A program made the position numbers and the translations under genes. A DNA stretch of 64,000 nucleotides from Anadara kagoshimensis (Eukaryota; Mollusca; Bivalvia; Arcoida; Arcidae): positions 32,806,523 to 32,870,522 of the forward strand of contig CM037868.1 in assembly GCA_021292105.1 (NCBI GenBank). Reading direction: 5' to 3'. The notes beneath the pieces were generated by a model that was not told the DNA's origin, did no database searches, and worked only from the letters and a program-made list of their open reading frames with translations. Below are positions 13,101 through 25,100 of the stretch, piece after piece (the first letter of the stretch is position 1; each line of letters begins with the position of its first letter).

Positions 13101-16100
13101 CAGAAGTGGTCATTTATAAAATTTTACATTTATTTCGTTTCATGATAAAAAGTCCCATTCTTCATTACAGTTCCCATCATTGCAATCATCATCAGGGGTA
13201 AGTTGATAATCTGTACACAACATTTCCCAAAATATTTCAAATTTTTCATATTTTCATTTCGTTTTGGGAAGATGGATTTTTTTATTGTATTTTTTATTTT
13301 ATTTTTTGCAATATATTTTTATGCTTACAATGTTGTATGTGTATGTATCAAGGCTGTTGTACCTCTTGTCAATTTGTTATTTTCCGATTCTGGTGCACTT
13401 TCTTTCCCTGGTTAGCTGATATGTATCCCTTTTTTTCAGTCCTGAACCAGGAAACAGGGTTTAAAATTCCATGCATCATTTTTAGCCCAACTGGCTTTTT
13501 AACATAAGCCATGTGGAAGCTTGCATGCATCTTATAATGTTAGTTTTCTCCTTTTAATCACTGGGGCAAATTCATCCAAATTTTGTTTGAAAGGGCCTCA
13601 GTTTATGCAGATTAAAAATTGTGTCCAACATGGCCGCCTGAAATACAAGATGGCTGCCACTACTATCTTAAAGACGAACAGAAAGTAGATGTATAGCCCT
13701 TTAACAAGTGTAAAGTATTTGTGCAGCCCTCAAAGTGGGTTTCAAAACCAAGTGGCCAGCTGGCCACCAATTAAAATTTTCAGGTGGCCAGTGGAAATTC
13801 CAAGTGACCAGGCAATCTTTTCTTGCAAATGAAGGAAAATTAAGGCATCTTTTAGGTATTGAAAACAAAAGTGCACTTTTTAAAACTGACTTACAATTAC
13901 TCCCATACATCAGTGTTATAAAGAGCAATAATGATGATGTAAAGTGTCCATTATATTGCCTGAATTGATAGACGTATCATGAAAATTTTGTGATGCAGAA
14001 ATAATATCTGTTTTCTGGTCTCAAAAGTTCCAATTTAAAGTAGACAAGTTGGCCACCATTTAGAAAGTTTAGGTTGCCAGACACAATTCCAGATCAATTT
14101 GGCCACCATTTTAGTTGGCAAAATTTAGGGCTGTTGTGAGAATTTTTTCATTTGCTCCGTTCTCATAAGGAATGCTATTAATGAGTTTAAACTCAGATAT
14201 TTTAAAATATTATCTTTTTGAAAAATTAGGCTAAATTGAGTGATATTTGGTATGAAAAAACTATCCTATTCAAAATTGTCTGTCACATCTGTCCAAAATT
14301 ACATTGCGAGTAAAATGTCAGTTGAATGAAACAGGGTCTATTGAATTTGCTGGTTTATTCCCAGATGAACATGTTGAATTTTATGCATCATTTTTTCCAT
14401 TCATTAGGAGTGGGACGATACACTTACAAGACGATACAATATGTATCACAATACATACATCATGATGCGATACCTATCACAATATTATTTATCAAAGTAT
14501 AATCCTATTAAATCATTCTTCGAGATAGATCACACATCAGTAGTAACAGGAATAAATATATCAATATTGTTGATAGGGAAAAACTTATATCATCATCCGG
14601 AATCATTTGTATAAAAAGCAAAAAAGACTCAGTCTGAATTGTTGTGACCTTAGAAGAACTTGTCACAAAGTTATTATCTCCACGTGTTTACGTGACGCAT
14701 CGTCTGCCATTTTGGTTTCCATTATGTATCACTAAAATTCAAAGCGATAACGGTAAAATCTGGATTTGTTCCCGGAATGCTGAAACATCGTTTTAACACC
14801 GATATTTTAGAAAGTATATCGATACATGTATTGTGCATATCCAAATTGTGATTCTATCGATGAATCGTCCCACCCCTACCATTCATTTGGTGTTTTCAGT
14901 ATCATGATCACTGTTGTTACTTGACTTACTGACTTATTTCCGTCTCTCCGTGAGGAGAATCGGGCCATTTAACTGTTGTTACTTATTGTTCATTAAATAA
15001 AAAAACTATTTGGAATTCTGACAAAAGTATAAATGTAAGATGCTTTATGCTATTTTTAGCTTATTCCATTTTTCATATCATTCACAGTACAGAGATTTTT
15101 CTGGGTATCCACAGGGTCCGGTAAAGGGACCCATTCCCAATGCAAAAAAACATACTTTTTTCCCAATTCTGTAGTAAAAAATTCCCAAATATCTATGTTT
15201 ATCAATTCTTTGAGAGAAAAAATTTCACAAGATCATCACCATCATATTCGGAGGATATCTCGTTCTGATAACGATTTCAATCTATATTAACCCACATTTT
15301 GCTGGATGATTTATATAGAGACAAAAGAGACAGCGCTATTTTGCTGTGAACACCGATATAATTTGTTCAATTACCAGTATTCTATTGGTCTAGAATTTCT
15401 AATACATGTATGTTGTTGTGATTTTTCCCAAAATTACATTTTTGTTGAGCATTTTCCCAATTTCATCCCAAGGTCCTTTTCCCAAAAAGGTCAGAAAAAT
15501 CCCTGCAGTAAAACCTGGATTTATAACCACCCTAAGTCTACTGTAGGAACCACTCTGTTTGTGACAGTGAAATACTCTTTATATATCAATAGAAAATCAA
15601 ATAAATAAGAGTGAAGATTGATATTTTTCACTTACTTGTACCTAGTCATAACAGAAATCTGTATACGCATCTGCGATTAGCCCAGAATACATCTGCATGG
15701 CGTAAAAAATTGGCGCTATGGGGATTGAACATGTTGAAAAACCAGGCAAATGGCAGATTCTGTTGCGCATATGATGTAAAATGTCACCAAGGAAATCACT
15801 TCCAGTGTAAACATTCCCATTTCAGCCATGTAAAATCCCCATAATGCCAACATTTTCCTTTCGACAGACATACTTTATGACAATCGCGGATGTTTTAGGT
15901 CAATTTTAACAAACACTATTTTCATTGAATTTTCATTCAGAGGAACTAAAAATTGGCTTGAGTTAGTTAGTTGATTTAGTTGGAGGTATTCGAGTTCGAG
16001 ATAACCAGACTTAGATAAATAACTCATTCCAGGATTAACTTTTAGCCTGCGTCCAATTTCTAAATATGTGCCATGGTATCAAATTTTATATTGGCTTGAT

Positions 16101-19100
16101 TACACCCATTCTTTACAGCTTGCAGTTTCGGTTCTTTTGTCACATTTTTACATTAATCTTACAGGGCTTGTTTTAATTCATTTTTAGCTCACCTGACCGA
16201 AGGTCATGTGAGCTTATGGCATAGCGCAGCGTGTGTATGTGCGTGCGTGTGTGCGTGTGTGCGTGTGTGCGTCGTTAACACCTATTTTCGACTTCTCCTC
16301 TGAAACTACTGGACAGTTTTTAATGAAACTTTGTCAGAAGTATATATGGGCCGGTGCAATTCAGATTTGTTCATGGCGTTGCTATGGCTACCATAACTAG
16401 GTCAAAGTGACCTAGGGGTGCAAAAATCTTAAAAAATCTTCTTCTCTGAAAGTACTGATTGGAGAAAAAATCTGATGTGATATTTGGCTTCTCTAGGGTC
16501 TTAAGCCTATAGTTTGTTCATTTTGTGAAATTCGGATAAAAAATAGGTTACGCATTTTTGCGTTTAATTTTGAAAAAATCATAAAATAGCTTCTAATTGT
16601 TATAACTTGACTATTTGACCAGATAATGACATGGGGTTTTCAGTTTTGACATCTTCTTGTTAGTATCTTCAAAATGAGGTCGTGGTCAATTGTGAAGGTC
16701 GTGACCTAATTTTTTTTACCTCTGATTATAATTATTATCTCGAAAACTATAAACTTTTTGTATAGGCATGTATATTAGAATGTTGTAGGTATCGATACAA
16801 CAATCATTTTGATGTATAGAAAAAGGTCATGGGTTCAAAGGTCAAGGTCACAGATGTGAAACAATACCGAAATGGTTAATTATCTCGAAAACTATAAACT
16901 TTTTGTATAGGCTTGTATATTAAAATGTTGTAGGTATTGATACAACGATCATTTTGATGTATAGAAAAAGGTCATGGGTTCAAAGGTCATGGTCACAGAT
17001 GCAAAACAATACCGAAATTGTTAATTATCTCGAAAACTATTAATTTTTTGTATAGGCTTGTATATTAGAATGCTGTAGGTATTGATACAACGATCATTTT
17101 GATGTATAGAAAAAGGTCATGGGTTCAAAGGTCCAGGTCACAGATGCAAAACAATACCGAAATGGTTAATTATCTCGAAAACTATGAACTTTTTGTATAG
17201 GCATGTATATTAGAATGTTGTAGGTATCGATACAACGATCATTTTGATGTATAGATAAAGGTTATGGGTTCAAAGGTCAAGGTCACAGATGCAAAACAAT
17301 ACCGAAATGGTTAATTATCTCGAAAACTATAAACTTTTTGTATAGGCATGTATATTAAAATGTTGTAGGTATTGATACAACGGTCATTTTGATGTATAGA
17401 AAAAGGTCATGGGTTCAAAGGTCAAGGTCACAGATGTGAAACAATACCGAAATGGTTAATTATCTCGAAAACTATAAACTTTTTGTATAGGCTTGTATAT
17501 TAGAATGTTGTAGGTATCGATACAACGATCATTTTGATGTATAGAAAAAGATCATGGGTTCAAAGGTCAAGGTCACAGATGCAAAACAATACCGAAATGG
17601 TTAATTATCTCGAAAACTATAAAATTTTTGTATAGGCATGTATATTAGAATGTTGTAGGTATCGATGCAACGATCATTTTGATGTATAGATAAAGGTCAT
17701 GGGTTCAAAGGTCAAGGTCACAGATGCAAAGCAATACCGAAATGGTTAATTATCTCAAAAACTATAAACTTTTTGTATAGGCATGTATATTAGAATGTTG
17801 TAGGTATTGATACAACAATCATTTTGATGTATAGAAAAAGGTTATTGGTTTAAAGGTCAAGGTCACAGATGCGAAACAATACCGAAATGTTTTATTATCT
17901 CGAAAACTATAAACTTTTTGTATAGGCATGTATATTAGAATGTTGTAGGTATCGATACAACGATCATTTTGATGTATAGAAAAAGGTCATGGGTTCAAAG
18001 GTCAAGGTCACATATGTGAAACAAAACTGAAATGGTTAATCATCTTGAAAACTATTAACTTTTTGTATAGGCATGTATATTAGAATGTTGTAGGTATTGA
18101 TACAATGGTTATCATGATGTAAAGAAAAAAGTCATTGGGGTTTAGTATTTATGTTTTCTTTAAATCTATCAGCTAGCCATTAGTTATCAGGTGAGCGTAT
18201 CAGACCCATGGGCCTCTTGTTTATGATGATTTTAAGCAGATAATAATAATATGATTATAAACATTTTGAAAGTCCTTGGGGGTGATAGGGGGCAATTAAT
18301 ATTGGTGGTGAATATATTTTTAGATGCTGATAATTATGAAAAATAAAAATTATTGAATATTGGGTGGAAGTTTAATGATGTGTGTGGGGGGGGGGGGGGG
18401 GGGAGGGGGCAGCTGATATTGATTTTGGATTTATTCTTAGATTCTGATAATTATATAAATGAATTGAAAGTGGGGTGGGGTGAAAGTTTGATGGGATGGG
18501 GGCAGTAAATATTGGTCATGGGTATGTTTATTTTAAATTTAATTTGGGTAGGTGGACAATTTGGTTTTCGGTTGAGTTTTCAGATGTTGATAAATTATAT
18601 TTTAAAAAATAAATGACCTGGGGGTGGAGCAGTTAATATTAGTGGTGGGTGTGTGCTTACCAGGAATATGCTTAAACTAAGTAGTGGGTGAGGTAAAAGT
18701 TGGAGAGGTCAGCAGTTAATATTGGTAGTAGATGTGTTCTTTTAAAATTGCTTGTTGTAAGTTGGAGGGGACGGCAGTTTATAGTTTATATTGTTGATGG
18801 GTGCAAATAATTAAAAAAAATTATAAATATTGAAAGCTATATGCTGGCAGTTAACATGGCTAGGTGTGTTTTCAAGTACTGATAATTAAAAAAAATTATA
18901 GATATTGAAAGCTGGATGGGGGGAGGGGTAATATTGGTAGTGTTCAAATGCTGTTAATTATAACTAGAACTGTCTCTTGAGAGATCATGACACACCTTTG
19001 GACCATGAAGATTATTCATGTGAAGTTTTATGAGATTTGTCCAAAGCATTGATGAGATATGGCCCAGACATGATTTTGCACGAACAGATGGACAGACAGA

Positions 19101-22100
19101 CAGACATTTTGATTCCTATTTACTCCCCCTCAAACTAGTTTACAGTCATCTTATTCATGTCATTATTTATTGTTCAGGTTGAAGAATACAACTGTACAAG
19201 AGAGATTGTTATAAAAAGAGCTGAGAAAAGACTTTATCAAATTAACAACAAAACGTATCCAGGAGATTTGTGGTCCATAGTACTCAGTACAGAAACAAAC
19301 ATCGGACAGAGGATTGTCTCCCTTAGATCAGTTGTCCAGGTAAGACAGGGTTATCTCCCTTAGTATAAAAAATCTGGAAAAAAAACTTGATCAAATCAAC
19401 AATAAAACATATCCAGGAGATTTATGTTTCATTGTACTCAGTACAAATACAAACATCGGACAGAGGATTGTCTCCCTTATATCAGTTGTCCAGGTAAGAC
19501 AGGGTTATCTCCCTTAGTTATAAAAAGCGCAGAGAAAAGACTTTATCAAATCAACAATAAATCGTATCCAGGAGATTTGTGGCTTATATCAGTCGTCCAG
19601 GTAAGACAGGGTTATCTCTCTTAGTTATAAAAAAGCTGGAAAAAAACTTGATCAAATCAACAATAAAACATATCCAGGAGATTTATGTTTCATTGCACTC
19701 AGTACAGATACAAACATCGGACAAAGGATTGTCTCCCTTATATCAGTTGTCCAGGTAAGATAGAGGATTTGTCTCACTTAGATCATTAGTTCAGGTAAGC
19801 CAGAGGTTTGTCTCCCTTAGATCAGTTGCCCAGGTAGGTAAGCCAGAGGATTGTCTCCCTTAGAACATTAGTTCAGGTAAGCCAGAGGAATGTCTTCCTT
19901 AGATCAGCTGTCCAGGTAAGACGGGATTGTCTCCCTTAGATCAGTATTTCAGGTAAATGGTTCCCAAGTGCCAGGAAAAAGTCAGGGATTTTTTTATAAT
20001 ATGCCCCAACCATGAATATGGCTGTGGCATATAGCATTACACTCGGAGGATTGTCTCCCTTAGATCAGTTGTCCTGGTAAGACTGAAGATTGTCTCCCTT
20101 AGATCAGTTGTCCTGGTAAGACTGAAGATTGTCTCCCTTAGATCAGTTGTCCTGGTAAGACTGAAGATTGTCTCCCTTAGATCAGTTGTCCTGGTAAGAC
20201 TGAGGTTTGTCTCCCATTACATATGCATCAGTCTTTCAGTAAATTGAGTCTAATAATTGATTTGTATCATCTTACAGGTTAAAAACCATCTCATTGTTCC
20301 TGTGGAAGTTTTCTCAAATGGCGAGAAACAAGTAAGTTCATGTGGAATTGTACAACCTGGAGAGATCTTCAACCTTCCACTGTCAGCAGTGTACACACCC
20401 TCAGGAGAGTTCTTCTTTAGACCTGTGTCAGCCAACGAAATAGAGTAAGTATGGTTTATTTTACAGTCTTATGTGTAATGGTCCAGGCTCAATTGACGTA
20501 TGGCCTGCCACGCCTATTACGATTACGGTCTGACACTTGCCACTATCATGGTACCAAAGCAGCATCACGGCAGCTAATGACGTTCTAGTGTCAGTGACAT
20601 CATTAAACTGCACAATTCAGGCCGAGTTTTCATTCTTTTTGCATGTCATTCAAGCACGTTGACCCTTTGTTGGAACATAGTGGGTGTTCCTTGCCTATTA
20701 TGGTCTGACACTTGCCACCATCACGGTACCAAATCAGCATACGTGACGGCAACTAATGACATACTAGTATTGGTTACATCATTAAACATATTAAATGGCT
20801 CAATTCATTCTTTTTTTGTGTAATTCAAGGATGCCAGGCATTTGTTGAAACAATGTGGGTGTGGTCGCCGATCTGTCAATTGGTGGCCAGGTAGCTCAGT
20901 CAACAGAATATCCTGCCTAGTATTGGAAAGGTTCCATGTTATATACAACTTTGGCTGCTGCATTTTTCTTCATTGGGGAAGGAAGGGGTGGGGGTCGTCT
21001 TACTGTGGTGTGTCATGGAATAGTCGAATACCTTAAAAGTTACAAAATCAGAGGTCATCACCTACACTGTATTCTTGAGCAATCGAATGCCCGTGAAAAC
21101 AAATAGGTTCATATAAAGAACGTTGTCTCGATATAAGTGAAACATTTTTGACCGAGACATAAAACCTCATTTAATCAGCAACTAGTAGTCTCTTCAATTA
21201 TAGTTGAAGTAGGAACCTGGTTACCTGTTGTTTTACCAATGTAACTTAACTGTTTCAGCTATAAGAAGTCAACAGAGGGAGTTTGCTGGAGGGATGCAGA
21301 CAAAATGGAAACCAAACAGATAGGATGTGAAGCAGATCAGGGACACAGTCCATTTTATATATGTGTAAGTAATGCTCTTGCAGCCACACAAAAGAACAGG
21401 ACACCCATCAATTTTTAGCATGGCTACATATTTTGTGAACTACAAGATTTCAATTTTTCATAGATTGCCAAGTGGCTCAAATTCCTATTAAATTGTTTTA
21501 AATTGGTTGTGTTAAAATGTTGTTTGACACCAAGACAGCAATTTTACAGCTATTTGTGGCAAGAAAAAATTTAATCAGTTCAAATTCAACAAACCAATGC
21601 TTTTAACATCCCACAAGTCATATTTATTGACAATTATGACACAAAGTCAATACATGTTGTAATTATATGTTGCTCAGTCTATTTCAATCACACCTAATTG
21701 TAAGTGTCCTCTGAAGTGACCTAATCTTTTTCAAACTCAAAAGAGTCTTTAGCATGCACTGAGACATGGGACGTCAGTTTGGAGTCTCATCCGAAAGACC
21801 TCTGAGAAACAGGATGAAAGATTTCTGAGTAATGAGCGTTTTACAGCTTTAGTATGGGCAGAAGATAAAAATCATCTCAGAAAATTTCCAAGTCCCGAGT
21901 GTAGTTCGAACATACAACCCATAACTTTGAAACCCAGTGACAGTACCATTCAGTCATGTTAGCCAGTGTATATGAGTAATCCCACAATACATTGCTATGC
22001 GATTTTTTGCCATATCATTTCTAACCTACAATCAGCTTTTGATCATTTTTAAATAGAATACTTTTTTAACCATTAGTGTATATATTATATAATACATATT

Positions 22101-25100
22101 TGCAGGTGCGCACAGAGACCATGAATATTTTCTATGAACAGACTGATGAAGAAACGGCCAAAACATATATAATGCATTTATCTCCTACAGTCATTTTACA
22201 CAACCTGTTACCTGTCCCAATTAAGTTCCTGTTAGAGGTATGTTACAGTCATTTTACATGAAGTATTACCTGTTGAAATCATATTATACTGTAAGAAGGT
22301 CACATTATTATAAGTAGGTCACAGTCATTTTACATAAACTGTTACTTGATGAAATTACATTAATACTGTAAATAGGTCACAGTCATTTCACATGACACAT
22401 TACCTGTACAAATTACATAAATACTGTAAGTAGGTCACAGTCATTTTACATAACCCATTACCTGTTCTAATTACATTAATACTGTAAGTAGGTCACAGTC
22501 ATTTTACACTAAATATTACCTGTTTAAATTACATTAATACTGTAAGTAGGTCACAGTCATTTTACACTAAATATTACCTGTTTAAATTACATTAATACTG
22601 TAAGTAGGTCACAGTCATTTTACACTAAATATTACCTGTTTAAATTACATTAATACCGTAAGTAGGTCACAGTCATTTTACATAACCCATTACCTGTTCA
22701 AATTACATTAATACTGTAAGTAGGTCACAGTTGTTTTACACAACACATTACCTGTTCAAATTACATTAATACTGTAAGTAGGTCACAGTTGTTTTACATA
22801 ACCCATTACCTGTACAAATTACATCAATACTGTAAGTAGGTCACAGTCGTTTTATATTACCCATTACCTGTTCAAATTACATTAATACTGTAAGTAGGTC
22901 ACAGTCGTTTTACATAACCCATTACCTGTTTAAATTACATTAATACTGTAAGTAGGTCACAGTTGTTTTACATAACCCATTACCTGTTCAAATTACATTA
23001 ATACTGTAAGTAGGTCACAGTTGTTTTACATAACCCATTACCTGTACAAATTACATCAATACTGTAAGTAGGTCACAGTCGTTTTATATTACCCATTACC
23101 TGTTCAAATTACATTAATACTGTAAGTAGGTCACAGTTGTTTTACATAACCCATTACCTGTTTAAATTACATTAATACTGTAAGTAGGTCACAGTTGTTT
23201 TACATAACCCATTACCTGTTTAAATTACATTAATACTGTAAGTAGGTCACAGTCGTTTTACATAGCCCATTACCTGTTTAAATTACATTAATACTGTAAG
23301 TAGGCCACAGTCATTTTACATAACCCATTACCTGTTCAAATTACATTAATACTGTAAGTAGGTCACAGTCATTTTACACAACACATTAGCTGTTCAAATA
23401 ACATTAATATAATAAGTAGGTCAAGTCATTTTACATAACCTGTTACTTGTTCAAATTACATCAATACCCTAAGTAGGTCACAGTCATTTTACACAACACA
23501 TTAGCTGTTCAAATAACATTAATATTATAAGCAGGTCACAGTCATTTTACATAACTTGTTACTTGTTCAAATTACATCAATACCCTAAGTAGGTCACAGT
23601 CATTTTACACAACACATTAGCTGTTCAAATAACATTAATATAATAAGTAGGTCACAGTCATTTTACATAACCTGTTATTTGTTCAAATTACATCAATACC
23701 CTAAGTAGGTCACAGTCATTTTACACAACACATTAGCTGTTCAAATAACATTAATATAATAAGTAGGTCACAGTCGTTTTACATAACCTGTTACCTGTTC
23801 AAATTACATCAATACCCTAAGTAGGTCACAGTCATTTTACACAACACATTAGCTGTTCAAATAACATCAATACCCTAAGTAGGTCACAGTCATTTTACAC
23901 CACACATTAGTTGTTCAAATAACATTAATGTAATAAGTAGGTCACAGTCGTTTTACATAACCTGTTACCTGTTCAAATTACATCAATACCCTAAGTAGGT
24001 CACAGTCATTTTACACAACACATTAGCTGTTCAAATAACATTAATATAATAAGTAGGTCACAGTCATTTTACATAACCTGTTACCTGTTCAAATTACATC
24101 AATACCCTAAGTAGGTCACAGTCATTTTACACAACACATTAGCTGTTCAAATAACATCAATACCCTAAGTAGGTCACAGTCATTTTACACCACACATTAG
24201 TTGTTCAAATAACATTAATATAATAAGTAGGTCACAGTCATTTTACATAACCTGTTATTTGTTCAAATTACATCAATACCCTAAGTAGGTCACAGTCATT
24301 TTACACCACACATTAGTTGTTCAAATAACATTAATATAATAAGTAGGTCACAGTCATTTTACATAACCTGTTATTTGTTCAAATTACATCAATACCCTAA
24401 GTAGGTCACAGTCATTTTACACAACACATTAGCTGTTCAAATAACATTAATATAATAAGTAGGTCACAGTCGTTTTACATAACCTGTTACCTGTTCAAAT
24501 TACATCAATACCCTAAGTAGGTCACAGTCATTTTACACAACACATTAGCTGTTCAAATAACATTAATATAATAAGTAGGTCACAGTCATTTTACATAACC
24601 CATTACCTGTACAAATAACATTAATACTGTAAGTAGGTCACAGTCATTTTTACACAACACATTAGCTGTTCAAATAACATTAATATAATAAGTAGGTCAC
24701 ATTATTATAAGTAGGTCACAGTCATTTTACACTTCACATTACCTGTTCAAATTACATTAATACTGTTAGTAGGTCACAGTCATTTTATATAACCTGTTAC
24801 CAGTCCCAATTAAGTTAATTAAGTTCCTGTTAGAGGTATGTTACAGTCATTTTACACGAACCATTACCTGTTCAAATTAAATTTTTTAGTACTCGTGATA
24901 CTATTAGTAAGTAACAGTCTTTTAATGACCTAATTAGCTTCTCCAATAAAGTTTGTGTTAGAAGTAGGTCACAGTTATTTAACATAACCTGTTGACCTGT
25001 TCCAATTAAATTTGTTTTGTAAGTAGGTCACAAGGGTTTTCTCCAATTAATTGATTGAATGGGTCATGAAAGATATATATTTTGGGACTTCAAAATTTCA

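Noticed and set aside
13735-13968. 77-codon ORF rich in Lys/Gln
   Set aside because: Composed of GTGGCCA repeat words on both strands, no splice sites or known motif.
22245-24860. CRISPR-like regular array
   Set aside because: Whole units repeat with no unique spacers, the context is a eukaryotic intron, and the unit derives from an exon.
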